This document shows, in pieces, positions 21,247 to 32,966 of a stretch of DNA of 64,000 nt. A program made the position numbers and the translations under genes. Source of the stretch: Arctopsyche grandis (Eukaryota; Arthropoda; Insecta; Trichoptera; Hydropsychidae); assembly GCF_051622035.1 (NCBI RefSeq), contig NC_135357.1, forward strand, positions 37,560,691 to 37,624,690, written 5' to 3'. The notes beneath the pieces are model-generated. The model was given only the letters and a program-made list of their open reading frames with translations. It was not told where the DNA came from and ran no database searches. Positions within the stretch are counted from its first letter, which is position 1, and each line of letters starts with the position of its first letter.

Positions 21247-22547
21247 TTAAGAAAGTAATGATGAGCGCAGGTTACCAGATAAATATGTTAAAATAACATC
21301 CGATAATCTACGCTCACCAAGGTGGAAAATATCGCATTCAGGGACGGCAGCAACGATTTCATTGAGAAGTCGAATAGCTCTTGGTATATTAGCTATTCGA
21401 AAAAGAACTGCGCGAGCAGGATGTACTGCCATCAAATGATGATGTCTACCACGCATATAATTATTAGGTACATAAAGTCCCAACTGTTCCAGCAACAACG
21501 GGCATGACGTATTACCACGCAGTAGATGGAGAACAAAACGAATTAACGAGAAGTTTCTCCGAAGTTCAAGGGAATTATACCCAAGCATGCCCAAAAGAAA
21601 AGGAGTAGGATAGGGATATGGGTAGTACCCATACTCTTTCTTATATAGAAAACGAAGAAATGCTTTTTGCACTTTTTCGATAATAAGGGAGTAGTTTGCA
21701 TCATGCGGATTCCACACAATCGCATTATACTCTAGCTTACTTCTAACAAGCGAGTTGAAAAGCAAACGAGAAGACAGGGGGTTGGAGAATAACCTAGCAT
21801 ATCTCAAGACAAATCCAAATCGACGAAAGGAAACGTCAGCGACTGTCTTGATGTGGTTGTGAAAGGTGAATTGAGAATCAAAAGTGATACCCAAGTCGAC
21901 CATAGATTCCACACGCTTCAACACGGATCCAATGGAATATCCGTGACAATAGAGCGAATTCGCACGTCTATAACTCATAATGGCACATTTACTAATATTC
22001 AGTTTAAGCCCTAAACTGGAACTGAACTCTAAAAAGCGTTAATATCCGCTTGAGAGAGGCCTGCCTCTCATCCTTAACAGCAAAGAATAATTTAACATCG
22101 TCTGCAAACAAGAGACATGAAGCATTGCGTAATACTTTAGGGAGGTTATTAATAACTATAGTAAATAGTAAAGGGCCTAAGGTGGACCCCTGAGTTACAC
22201 CAGATCGCGTAAAATATGAAGGAGATTCAAAAAAATTGCTTCCTATCACTAAGATAAGAAGCAAAGAGTTTAAGAAGACGTGGAGAAAAGCCCACTTCAG
22301 CTAATCTGATCATAAGAGCGTCATTATTGACAAGATCAAAGGCTTTACGAAAGTCAAAGTAGGCTACATCAACTTGTTGACCACCGTCAACTTTAGACAT
22401 GGTATAATATGAAAAGCAGGCAAGATTAGTGGTAGTGAAACGACATGGTGAAAAACCATGCTGCTCATCACACAACAATCTTTTGAACTGCAAAAGAATC
22501 AAACGGTGAAGGATATTATCAAAAATTATATACATATATACATACAT
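21247..22547 (-). pseudogene. jockey-like LINE reverse transcriptase, 5'-truncated and frameshifted
   Basis: Three overlapping minus-strand frames (22,547-22,227; 22,264-22,004; 21,978-21,247) together cover the second half of a non-LTR reverse transcriptase. Visible motifs: YFDFRKAFD, then GVTQGSTLGP, then FADDVKLFF with the catalytic FADD box, then the thumb region LVRSKLEYNAIVW typical of jockey-clade ORF2. The endonuclease and the RT N-terminus are missing (5' truncation, usual for LINEs) and at least two frameshifts separate the parts. Dead copy. Confidence 0.85.
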
Positions 22548-22555
22548 ATATGTAT

Positions 22556-22795
22556 TCCACCATTATGATACATACCTATGCCATCGAATTCCACCTCGTT
22601 TTTACATCTATGGAGGATGAACGAATGAGACGACTGGCATGTTAATGCACGTGTTTATTATATGACAGCTAAAGGCAGAGTGAGTAGTGGCTCTCCGAAC
22701 CCAGCCGAGTTGGTTCCCACTCGCAGGAAGGCAACCAAACTCGACCATGTCGTATAAGCGAGCCGCCACACATCCAATAATAATTTCAATTTTAT
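22556..22795. repeat. unclassified GC-richer repeat, possibly an LTR fragment
   Basis: Compositionally distinct from its surroundings. Read on the minus strand it has ATAATAAACACGTG, a possible poly(A) signal, and starts TGTGTGGCGGCTCG. No target duplication found. Confidence 0.25.
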
Positions 22796-23328
22796 ATTTT
22801 CTTTTTTCATTATGATTTCTTGTAAAAATGTATATTTCGCCGGTGATTTCTTAAATATTCGTATTATTTTTCTTATGTTTTCTAAAATTTCGTAGAGATT
22901 ATTATCGATCTAAAAGTGATTTTCTTCAAACATTTCCGTAATGAATAAAAATCTGTTTCTTCACATGTAGACATTTCATCTTCTTCATTTTCATCACAAT
23001 TATCCCCATTATATATTTGATTTTCTTCATAATCGTCGGCTTCGTCGTCATCACTCTTTTCATGTTGATTTTGTGTTTTTTTATTTTATAAAAAAATATA
23101 TACACGAATAATTTTCGAATAGTTGATGAAATATTCGAATAATGAATGCCTGAAAAATCAGACGAATAATTCGAATACTCGAATATTCGAATATTCGATT
23201 GGGATCCCTAATACATAAATATATAAAAGTAATTAATGTTGTAGTTTTATTCTAAAACAATTGAAAAAAAAATAATGCCAAATTCCACCCTGAGCGTTTT
23301 TTGCGTTCCTTCGTTTTTATCATTACTA

Positions 23329-23457
23329 GAGTACGGATAGTCAAGGTGCCGCTGATTGTTCAATTGTTGTAAATGCTTTGTAAAAAAGGTTCGGCAAACC
23401 TTTAACAATGCATTTACAACATTTGAACAATAAACGGCACCTTGGTTATCCGGGCAC
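23329..23457. repeat. palindromic MITE-like element
   Basis: Arms of about 55 bp carrying CAAGGTGCCG, TTGTTCAA and TTGTAAATGC pair across a short centre. A partial relative lies at 34,223-34,310. Confidence 0.65.
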
Positions 23458-23490
23458 TAATCATTACTTCCCGCGCTCCTTAGTGGCGAC

Positions 23491-25202
23491 CAGTGGCGGC
23501 TCGTCCTAATGGGCTGCATTTAATATTTTATTTATTAATGATATTTTTTTTATTAGTTGGATGGACTTAACTATTGGGGCCTTCGACAGAGTAAATATTA
23601 CTTACAATATCGCCCATATCCAAAAGGGTGATATTGTAAGTAATGCTGACCGTTTCGAAGACCCCACTAACTTGTATGGTGACAGATGAATTAAAATGTT
23701 GCTGTACTGGCTGTAAAGTGTTACAGCGCCGAGCTGAACGCTGCCCAGCCCGGAGTTTCGGAACGAGAAAGAGAAAGAGCTATTTGCAACTGCAGATAGC
23801 TCTTTCTCTTTCACTCACTCTGCCTTTTGGGCTGGACAGTCGGCAGCCTTCGCCTGTTAAACGACATTCATCTGTCAGTTTGTTTAAGATTTCGCGCGCT
23901 TGATCTTACATTTGATTAGTTGAATCGCACGATCACAGCTTTATTCGTTTTCGTTACTCTTAATTGGTTGCGTACGAGCCCTCATCAAATCAAATCTTCG
24001 GTGAGTCGTTTTCATTTTGATAACAGCAAACTTTTTTCAAATCTGTTTAACTTTTTCTCGTAATTTTTATTTAAATATATTAAGATTTTTTTTCTTTTAA
24101 AAATGGAAGAACAAAAGAATTCAGTAAAATATTTACAAAATTTGCACTTTTCGCGACTAGAACTTACCGAAAAAGTCGCTATAAAATCATTAGGCTGCCT
24201 CACGCCCAATTTAATTATTTCACAGCCTGCAACTAGTAGATCTTTTAGTTACTCGCGAAAATTTTATCCAGACATTTATAAAAAATACAATTGGTTAACG
24301 AGATGTACAGAAAAAAACGCGTTATTTTGTTATCCGTGTCTTTTGTTTGGAGGCGAGTCGCCAGGCGAAGCATCTTGGACGAAAACAGGAGTTATTGACT
24401 TAAAACATTTAAACGATTAATTTAAAAACACGAGGGAAGTGTCGAACACTTAAAAAATGTGTGTAATCTCACGATTTTGGGAAGCTTGTCGGCGGGAAAT
24501 AGATAAGCATAACGAAAACGTCAAAAAAAAAATCGGGATGTTTTATTTAAAATTATTGATTGCGTTAAATTTTGCGGTAAATTTGAAATGCCAATGAGGG
24601 GACACGATGAAACAGATAATTCAAAAAATCCAGGAGTTTTTCGGGGGCTTCTAGAATATTCACAAAATTTCGACGATTCTTTAAAAAAACATTTTCAAAC
24701 TTTTTCGGTTTTTAAAGGGACATCAAAAACTATTCAAAATTAACTTTTAGATTGTATTTTGAACGTGTGTAGGGAACAAATAAGTGAAATAAAAAAAGCA
24801 ACTTATCTAGCTGTTATGGCAGATGAAACAACCGATGTATCGATGCATTGTCAACAGGTTAATGTTTTTCGTTACGAATTAGGGGGTTAAGTTTTTGAAA
24901 GGTTTTGGGGTTTTTTTTAATCCGCGTCGCGAAACCAGCAAGAACGAATTTTTTTTAGCAATCTTACTGGAGTACCAGCGTATTTTTCGAAATCTTCATC
25001 GCGTTTGGACGCACCCCTTTAATGGGTGGTGAATTTTGCTAGTTTTTTTTTCAATAATACTTAAATCCACATGTAAGTGGTCGTACGCCAAAAATTGTGC
25101 TTATTTTGTCCTGTTATGACATGATAGAATAATTATGGTGACATTTTTTAGACATCTTTTCAGTGCAGCCCCGCCACTAAAAATTATCACGAGCCGCCAC
25201 TG
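23491..25202 (+). mobile_element. hAT element, ZMYM-type, decayed
   Basis: 1,712 bp with ends CAGTGGCGGCTCGT and its inverse, flanked by a perfect 8-bp duplication GTGGCGAC (23,483-23,490 and 25,203-25,210). Near the left end is a 19-bp-stem hairpin (23,597-23,644). It contains the broken transposase at 24,103-24,890. Its TIR CAGTGGCGG is shared by 36,842-39,559, 50,775-51,000 and 60,952. Confidence 0.88.
24103..24890 (+). pseudogene. hAT transposase (ZMYM1-like) pseudogene
   Basis: The first 105 codons (24,103-24,420) start MEEQKNSVKYLQ and contain the TTF-type zinc-finger region (ALFCYPCLLFGG). Beyond the stop, homology continues in shifting frames: a KHNENVKK segment, MRGHDET and MADETTDVS, the last holding the first catalytic Asp region. 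The RNase-H remainder and the C-terminal dimerisation domain are deleted. Several frameshifts; not functional. Confidence 0.8.
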
Positions 25203-25444
25203 GTGGCGACACTTTCTCCAGTCATCTTTTTTCTTATTTCCCAGTTGTCATTTAAATCATTAATGATTTTTATTTTATCAACGCTTATTCCAAATTCCGA
25301 ACGAAAAAAACTTATAAAAGTTTCATTCTTAAAAAATAAAAATAAAAACCCTTGGGAGGGGGTGCGCCTGTGTTTCAGCCCCCCCCTCTAAAAAAATCCT
25401 GGCTTTGTCCGTGGTATGTATGCACATACATACATATATACCGC

Positions 25445-25560
25445 AACAATATTTTCCTAGTACATTTATTTATTTTTTATTTAATTTACACCAAAAAGGC
25501 CTAACAGGTATACCCAATGCGCCTTCCTGGCCAAAGACAATGATATAAACATATATGAAC
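25445..25560. repeat. retroelement-tail-like repeat with GCGCCTTCCTGGCC
   Basis: Shares AGGCCT-ACAGGTA and CCCAATGCGCCTTCCTGGCC with 41,262-41,320, in both cases beside a T-rich simple repeat, so probably two copies of one LINE 3' end read on the minus strand. It is followed by ACAT microsatellite to 25,725. Confidence 0.5.
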
Positions 25561-25747
25561 ACCATCCATATATACACAAATACTTACACGTATACACAAA
25601 TACACATACAAACATACATAAATATAAAAATACACATATATACATACATATACATACATACACACCTACAGATATAAATATTCACATATACATCCATATA
25701 CACATACACATACAATACAAACATCCATATCCATCCGCTCAACAAAA

Positions 25748-26291
25748 CCCTTTAATGATCCTTATGTACTTAAATTCCTTTATTTTTCCTTTGTAAGGTC
25801 TCACCTTGAATTTGCCTCAATTATCTGGTCACCTTTTTATTTATCCCATATTAATTGTATTGAGAAAGTTCAACTTAAATTTATTAAATCCTTAAGCTAC
25901 ATTTTTCCTACCTATACCCATTCTACTGTTTCCGACATTTTAAAAATCCTTTCTTTTAACGATCTTTCAGTCAGGCGACGACATACTGATGCTATATTCT
26001 TCTTTAATCTCATAAATGGTTTCCTTGATTGTTCTGATTTACTGAATAAGGTTAATTTCAGAATCCCAGTTCGGTACTCTGGACGCGTTGCACAAAAATA
26101 TTCTTATCTGCAGCGCATTTATCGTATGTTTAACGGAGAGCTGAATGAGGTTGATCTATTTGGTATTTCCCTACATCAATTCAGGTCTAACATCAAGAGA
26201 ATCTTGACCGATTGTTTCATTTCTTCTCCTATTCTATTTTATAACCTTTTTCCAATATTTCCAATATTTTTATACTTTAGTTTAGTTATGT
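25748..26291 (+). pseudogene. LINE reverse transcriptase C-terminal fragment
   Basis: 181 codons open without a start codon, ending TAA. The translation has FVRSHLEFASIIWSP and HINCIEKVQLKF, the post-catalytic thumb region of jockey/CR1-like RTs, then the usual C-terminal tail. 5'-truncated. It is followed by a 3' UTR (26,292-26,650) with an (AATAAAATAA)-like tail, so the 3' end is intact. It shares that 3' UTR with 20,620-21,049. Confidence 0.75.
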
Positions 26292-26650
26292 AATGTGCTA
26301 TTTAATCATATTATAGCTTTCATTATTTTCCTTTTCATTTGTATATTTTGTATTTACCTTTTTCATTTGTTTTATATTTGTAAATTTCAATTTCTTCTTA
26401 TATTCTATTTTATAACCTTTTCCCAATATTTTAATACTATAGTTTAATTATGCAATGTTCTACATATTTTGTCATGCCTTTATTCTTTACTTTTTAATTT
26501 GTTTTTCTTATATTTATCTTTTTCATTTTTGTAAAAATCTGTTATTGGACTCGGATGTTACATATATTATTTATTTACTATTTGTTTTTTTATACATATC
26601 TATGTACATCCTGTCTGTTGATTTTTCAATAAATAAAATAAAATAAAATA
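26292..26650 (+). mobile_element. 3' UTR and simple-repeat tail of the LINE fragment
   Basis: Contains two diverged tandem copies of a block around ATTTTATAACCTTTT...AATATTTT, then TTATTGGACTCGGATGTTAC and CATCCTGTCTGTTGATTTT, ending in AAATAAAATAAAATAAAATA. Confidence 0.65.
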
Positions 26651-27643
26651 CATACAAACATTATACATGCATATACACATAAACACATAAATAAAGATAA
26701 ATTACTCATATATATAAAAATAAAAAATAGCATACATATATAAATAAAGATAAAACCAACATACATACACATTATGCTAAATAATAAAATTACAAAATGA
26801 AAACAAGATGTGTAAATATGTATGTAGCTAGAAGTCATTTAAAATATGCTGCCTGACAGAAGTGTATGATGCAGTAAAAACATCAAGGCTCCCAGAAAGC
26901 AGGTTAAATAATCGAATGGCTCTTGAAAGGGGTGAGTCATCAAGCACATTAGTTCTGGCCCGAATAGGCAGGAATAGAGTTCTGGAGCGAGATTCTCTCA
27001 GTTTCTCTGGTACCCTAAGTTTAAGATTACACAGAACTTCAGTACATACATATGTACAATGTATATTATCACTAGGCTGAAATACAATCCTGCTTTATAT
27101 ATGTATTTACATATTATTTAAACAAAATAATCATACTTATGTTAAAAAAAAGCATGCCATTTATCTCATTTGATAATAATTATTAGCGAATGATAGAGAG
27201 ATGATATCACCATGCGGTTAGGCGATCGCTGACAGATCAACAATAAATTTAACATTTGTTTATATTAATTTGCTGTCATGTCATGAACTGTGCTATCGAT
27301 AAATCGACCAACAATTTATGTATTACATTTGTTTAAAATTTAATTGTTTTCCTCGAACTGAGACCCACGGAAGAAATATCCCGCTCCGATAAATCGACCC
27401 AAAAACTAAACGGTTGAAAATATTTGAATTTTTTCCACTCGTCTCAATATTCAGTTGACGCTCGGTCAATTGAAGCTAATTGAGAAAGTTCCTATGGGAT
27501 CATTTCCTTAAATAGATTGTGGCAAATTTAATCCCGAATCGTATGCAGAAGCTGCTCCTTGAACTGTTGAGCTTGACCTTTTACGAGGCACGCTTTTGAC
27601 GACTCTGCATGTATGCAAAGATATTCCGTCAGCTAAATCCAAG
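26651..27643. other. microsatellites and unassigned repeat upstream of the lipase
   Basis: ACAT-rich tract to about 26,850. The 26,846-27,080 stretch is less AT-rich and open on the plus strand but resembles no family; it may be a retroelement fragment. 27,081-27,643 looks like unique lipase 5' flank. Confidence 0.35.
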
Positions 27644-27692
27644 TATAAAGAGGCGAGGCGCATTCGAAGCTGCAGGCAGTCTTGCTTTAAAA
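27644..27692 (+). promoter_or_regulatory. lipase core promoter: TATA box and short 5' UTR
   Basis: TATAAA at 27,644-27,649 is followed about 25-30 bp later by GGCAGTC, an initiator-like sequence, which places the start near 27,674. This leaves a 5' UTR of about 20 nt and rules out the upstream in-frame ATG at 27,609. Confidence 0.6.
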
Positions 27693-28869
27693 ATGACCAA
27701 GATTTGGTTCGTCGCGTTGCTCGCGTTATCCGCCGTTGTCGTGCCTCCATCGAACGGGCTCGACGCAATAAATAACATTGAATCGTTCGTTTTTAAAGAA
27801 CTCAACAAAGCATGTAAGTTAAACCATTGAATCAATTTTCCAAGAGAAGAATGTTCTCATCTTCATTTGGCTCTTACCCTGAAACATTTATGAATGTTTC
27901 ATCCCAACCCCAACCAATTTTCTGATTCACCTTCATGTGTTCCAATTCACACATCCACAATCTACTGTTACAGGTCAGTTCATGAAAGGGAAAACTATAG
28001 AGAACCCATTCAAGCCGCTACACATGCGCATCATTGAGTTCAAAACCCTTGGATACAACACCCACAGTGTATTTCCGTCGGCAGCCGTCAGCCTGATGGG
28101 ATCCAATCACTTCAGCCCTTCCAATCCGACAATAATCTTCGTCCACGGCTTCACAGACAATCCCCTCTCCGTGGTCGGAAGGTCGATCGCAGACGCCTAC
28201 AAACGCCATGGTAAATACAATGTTCTGGCCCTAGACGCTAGCAAATTGGTAGAATCTTTATATTTGCAATCGGTCACCGCGGCCAAATATATCGGCGAGT
28301 ACTTGGGCTACTTTATATTCGACTTGAACAGAGCCGGAGTCAATTCAGAGTCCATTCACGTAATTGGACACAGTCTGGGCGCTCATATCGCTGGATTCGC
28401 CGGTAAATCATACCAGATCCTGAAGTCAGGCGAGCGCCTACCCAGAATCACGGGCTTGGACCCAGCTGGTCCTTGCTTCGAAGGCTTGGAGCCCTCCCAG
28501 AGGCTCGACTCTTCCGATGCCCGTTTCGTCGACATCATTCATACCAACATTGGAGTATATGGACTGAGTAAATCCATAGGCTCGGTCGACTTCTATCCGA
28601 ACGGCGGGGGCATGGAGCAGCCAGGATGCGGTCGCGACATATCTTGCAGTCACGCTAGACCGTGGCAATTCTATGTGGAATCCATCGACGAACAGGAAAA
28701 TTTCATAGGAGTCGAATGTGACAGCTGGGGCAGTTTCTTAGCGCATAAATGCACGAATAATAAACAAGCTGTCATGGGCTTCGCTACTAGCAACACCACC
28801 AGAGGCAACTTTTTCTTCAAAACTCGAGCGTATCCCAAATATGGACTGGGAAAATCAGGAATCGAGTGA
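27693..28869 (+). CDS. secreted neutral lipase, pancreatic-lipase family (two exons)
   Basis: Exons 27,693-27,813 and 27,974-28,869, joined through a split Cys codon (T|GT) with consensus GTAAGT donor and ACAG acceptor: 338 aa. Residues 1-24 are a signal peptide (MTKIWFVALLALSAVVV...NG). The alpha/beta hydrolase fold shows the oxyanion-region FVHGF (about 96-100), the nucleophile elbow GHSLGAH with Ser174, the acid in GLDPAG (Asp203) and the catalytic His267 in SCSHARPW, so all three catalytic residues are present. Family members hydrolyse triacylglycerols or phospholipids outside the cell (gut lumen, haemolymph or yolk). The length is that of insect lipase/phospholipase A1-like proteins that lack the C-terminal PLAT domain of vertebrate pancreatic lipase. 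Substrate cannot be told from sequence. Confidence 0.93.
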
Positions 28870-29131
28870 AGTTTGTTTCATTTTTGCTTCACGATCAAAG
28901 TAATGAATAGAAAATTTGCTTTGGTCCTTTTGGAACTTATTTTTCCTTTGAATAACGCGTCAAAAGTCAAATGAGTCAAACTTAAACGTTAGTCTGATTT
29001 TATGGACTATTACATATATGAATATTTAAATTATTATAATTTTTCTCAAATAATTTTACAAAATTTTATAAAAAGCGATAAAAATTTTAGCAATACAATT
29101 TTGCGTATTTATGTTATTCATGTATGCTATA

Positions 29132-29137
29132 AATAAA
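29132..29137 (+). terminator. lipase poly(A) signal
   Basis: AATAAA 263 nt after the lipase stop codon, the first canonical signal downstream. Confidence 0.6.
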
Positions 29138-29273
29138 CGAAAATATTAAATCTAAATTGTTTTATAATGGCTTTATTACAGTCTACACAAATCCGCATCC
29201 CTTTCTTTCACTCTATCCAAATCTGGAATCACAAAAAAATACACATTTACAAAAAAGCTTTATTAAAATACAT

Positions 29274-30679
29274 CAGCGTTTCCCAACCTGTAGTACACGT
29301 ACCACTTGGTGGTACGTGAACAAAATCAGTAATGGCGGACATGCAGGAATGAATGATTTACAATCATAAAAATATAAATATTTTTTATATCTAATATATA
29401 ATTTTGAAAGAGACTTTGTAAGTTTGTATCTTTGTTTGCGAACTTCAATTGACAACAATTCAATTGGTTGAATATTATATTTTTTTCGATTAAAATAAAT
29501 TTAATAAAAAAAACAAATGAATATTTACTATTAGATTCACCATGTTTAACCTGTTTATATTACAAATACTGAGCGATGCCGGGTAAAACAACTAGTAATT
29601 AATAAACATTATCTTAATTAGTCATCGTTGACGTCAATATGTACAGTCGATGATCGAAAATCTGGCAATCGATACGTTTTCCTCAGATCCGGCATGGATT
29701 ATGGAGTGCATTTTTAAATTTACCGCGTTCACGCTCCAATAAATAAATAACTTGAAATTGACACTTGAGAACACTTCCATAATAATCTTTAATGTTGCAG
29801 ATAAAATTGAAAGTACATATGATTAGAAAATTAGATTTTTGGAATTTATATATCGAAAATGATCAAACTGGACTATTTAAAAATTTACATAATTTCTTAT
29901 CTGAAAACAAGAGTCGTATGTATCGAGATATACGTGAAAAAATAATTGAATATTTAATAGATCTGAAATCGTCTTTTACGCAGTGCTTCCCCAAACCTTA
30001 AGAATTTGATTTCAAACCCCTTTGATAATTAACATTTTCGGACAGCTACAAAGGAAAAGGAGAGCTTGATTCAACTTTCAAATAATATCATTTGAAAACT
30101 GAATTCGAAATAAATAAGATTATTAATTTTTGGCTATGTATTAGTGAAGAATATGAACAGCTTTATGACATAGCGCCTAAATTTCTGTCGCCGTTTACTA
30201 GCAATATTTTAATAAGACAAATATAGAAATTCATTGAATCCAGCTCCAGATTTAAGGGTAAATCTCTCATCATTTGAACCAAAGTACGAGGATCACATTA
30301 AATTTACTTTGTAAGGAGATTTAATGAAAATAAAACATATTATATATACTTTGTAATTTTGTGTTTTTATTAAAACAATCAATAATATATTTACTATCAA
30401 CAATAGAAGTATGACAAGATAGTAGATAAATATATTAAACTTTGAGCATATTATAATTGTGACTCCGCAAAAAAATTTTTTACATAAAATTTCTTACCAA
30501 AACAGATCTACATATTGCGTGTATCCTGTCTTCACATTCCTTACCATACAAATACTATATATAATAATTACACTTGCAAAAACAAATTTCATGAAATACA
30601 ATCATTTTTATATGGTGGTACAATTTAGCGTTATGTACTACCAAGTGGTACGCGAGTCAAAAAAGGTTAGGAAACGCTG
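29274..30679 (+). mobile_element. hAT element remnant (ZBED5/SCAND3-like), copy 1
   Basis: 1,406 bp, ends CAGCGTTTCCCAACCTG and inverse of CAGCGTTTCCTAACCTT, subterminal GTACCACTTGG repeats. Target duplication AAATACAT / AATTACAT (29,266-29,273; 30,680-30,687), 7 of 8. It keeps only scraps of a hAT transposase, for example the frame 29,792-30,001 (residues FWNLYIENDQTGLF) and GERAFSS-type C-terminal remains. It contains the Helitron-like insertion 29,390-29,595. Sister copy at 32,967-34,201. Confidence 0.8.
29390..29595 (+). mobile_element. Helitron-like element, family B, complete copy
   Basis: 206 bp from TCTAATATATAATTTTG to GCCGGGTAAAACAACTAG, followed by T. The sister hAT copy at 32,967 lacks this segment, which confirms its boundaries. 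No target duplication, as for Helitrons. Confidence 0.65.
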
Positions 30680-30687
30680 AATTACAT

Positions 30688-31682
30688 TATACATATGTAC
30701 ATACATACATACATATATACAATCTGCATGTCTATTTAATGTCATTTCTTAAAACATGTGAAGCTAATAAAAAGCTTGTAAAAACAGATAATAACTTCTG
30801 TTATTATGGTATTGACAAACACGTGACTTGCAACACTTTTTATCGATCCCATCGATAATAATTGATTTGACAAAAATCGCAACGTGTCATCCGAACAGGG
30901 TTGTCACCTCAAAGGTCAACAATATTTACAAAACAGACATAATCTTGATATATGTACTATGTACGTGCTTAGGCAAGCATCTCAACGAACGTTGATCTAG
31001 ATAATTGTGTAATAAACAAAGTAAATAATAAACGTGTGCACTTTTATCTTCTTCTTATTCTTCTGATTCCTTTCTTTCATTGACATCCCTCGTCATGATC
31101 GTTGACCTGTTGACCGTTTGAGCAAAATTGGTGACGAAACCATCGACAAGTGCTTGCCACTGAATCGTTAAATGATTTATCGATGCAATTATGCCGAGTT
31201 AGTTCCACATACCTACAAATTCGCTCCTAGAAGCTTAAATAGTAAATAAAAATGGATGCCATTCTTCTTACAGAAGACTTTAATGAATGAAGATGCTTCT
31301 ATTCTTTGTACATATGTACTATTTGAAATATTGAAATTTGAATTGCTCCGACCACCCTTTGAGAATATAAAATTTCCTGGGAAACTTCTTAATTTTTAAA
31401 ACAATGCTTGGTTTTAGTTTTTGATTGAACCAGTTGACGTGACCCTGAATTTCGCGAGTTCAAATATTTCCCGATGCTGTGGTTCTTCCCATCTTCACAT
31501 TGGTCTATGTGGTTGATCATTCAGTTGTTCCCCACCGAACCAACCAGACGTTCTCCCTATTGACCTTTCTCCCAGATCGTTCTGTCTTAACGCTTCAGTT
31601 CATTTTGTTTCTTGGTTCAAAACAGTGAAATGTCACATTTCTTTGCTTTTTCGTTTCGAAAAACTCTCTCGAGGGAATAAAA
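30688..31682. other. intergenic DNA, no feature recognised
   Basis: ATGT microsatellite near 30,690-30,720; otherwise unique AT-rich sequence. From about 31,400 it becomes less AT-rich, consistent with a promoter region for the candidate exon at 31,683. Confidence 0.4.
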
Positions 31683-31738
31683 ATGAGTGAGTGCAATACG
31701 AGGAGTTGTCGTCGAAAATTGGCAGCACTAAGCAAAGG
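31683..31738 (+). CDS. candidate first coding exon, possibly of the collagen gene
   Basis: ATG then 18 codons and two bases (MSECNTRSCRRKLAALSK), ending in the strong donor AAAGG|GTGAGTCG. The next acceptor exon on this strand that fits phase is the collagen exon starting at 51,091: GG joins to A, and the frame passes through Asn-Gly-Arg into the collagen Met. That would add 22 residues before the signal sequence and create a 19-kb intron. This is inference from splice-site quality and a one-in-three frame match; it may belong to another gene or be chance. Confidence 0.3.
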
Positions 31739-32933
31739 GTGAGTCGCATTTTAATTTTCCTCTCAATTGGTCTAATTAGTAAAGGTTGACGTCCACTGAT
31801 ATAAATTCCAATTCAGATGACATATTGGTACGACATTGTATATTCATTGAATCCTATTACTATTTACAAGGCTCTTTTATGTTTTTATTGATATATGTAC
31901 ATATGTACGTACATATATAGAATGATATATGTATGTATGTTTTATTGATATAATTAATATGTACGTATATACAATGTATGTATGTACGTGTATACTATTT
32001 TTTGAAAAACAAAGACGTTATATGTGCAAGTAAAAATTAATATTTCTTATCTTCTTATGTAACTTTATATAATATTAAATCATACTATGCATTAAGTTAA
32101 TCTAAAAATTTGATCATTTTATTGGATCCAATTTCTATTAAAAAAAAATGTTCGAAGATTTCTATTAAAAAATTTCAATTCAATTTCTATTAAAAAATTT
32201 TAATTCAATTTCTATTAAAAAAATCAAATTATTTGCTATATATTTTGACGTCAATTTTCTTCCAAAACATAATGTTATTTTTAAATGTACCTACATAGTT
32301 CCACAAACGAACCATGGCCCATTGAACCTTCCCGTTTGCTTTTGCCCTCGTGCAGTTCGAAGTTATGTATGTACACATACAATGTAGCTTTACTCGCGAT
32401 CTACCATATAATAAATCTAGCAATTTGAGAGTGGATCGCGTGTCCAACATGTCAAACGGCCATTGTTATATGTATGTATATCCTTATCGTCTCATCTCGG
32501 TAACGAACCGACTCTCGCCAAAGCGTACAACAATGTAGGTTTGTTTATTTATTTCGCTGACAAAACTTTGAGATCCTCCAATTTTACTATGCCAAATATG
32601 GAAAAGGGCCATTAACTATTCGCGCCCATATACAGATGTCCCGATCACGCGGTAGATGCCGGAATTCAGGGGTTGATCGATGATGCCGTTTTGAAAAGTG
32701 CAAGCCAACAAAACCCAACATAATGGCCGTGAATTTTTAATATAAAGAGCAAATTTAAAATCCACACCGAATTTTAGATAAAAGAATACAATGCTAAATT
32801 TACCGATGTTAATGTTCTACAAAAGCTAAATATTTTCAGACAGTTTTATTGATAGTTGTTGGCCGATGTACCCTTGTTTTTTAAATTTTATTTAGATTGC
32901 TCACATACCCTATATTATATTATTACTAGTGTT
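31739..32933. other. AT-rich DNA with ATGT microsatellites
   Basis: Repeated TTTCTATTAAAAAA units near 32,130-32,225 form a short degenerate tandem array. No gene recognised. Confidence 0.4.
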
Positions 32934-32966
32934 GTGCCCGATGAAATATCATCGCATGGGTTATGA
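32934..32966 (-). mobile_element. 3' end of Helitron family A
   Basis: Minus strand: CGATGATATTTCATCG hairpin then GGCACAACACTAG and T, identical in layout to 6,793 and 40,990. It is cut by the hAT copy that starts at 32,967. Confidence 0.6.

Noticed and set aside
23643-23903. 86-codon frame within the 23.5-kb hAT
   Set aside because: Lies in the non-coding 5' part of the element before the transposase start; no motif.
25550-25725. Repeated ACAT units looking like a repeat-spacer array
   Set aside because: Microsatellite without regular spacers; CRISPR arrays do not occur in such a genome.
27609-27692. Upstream in-frame ATG of the lipase
   Set aside because: Lies before the TATA box and would bury the signal peptide; the ATG at 27,693 fits promoter spacing.
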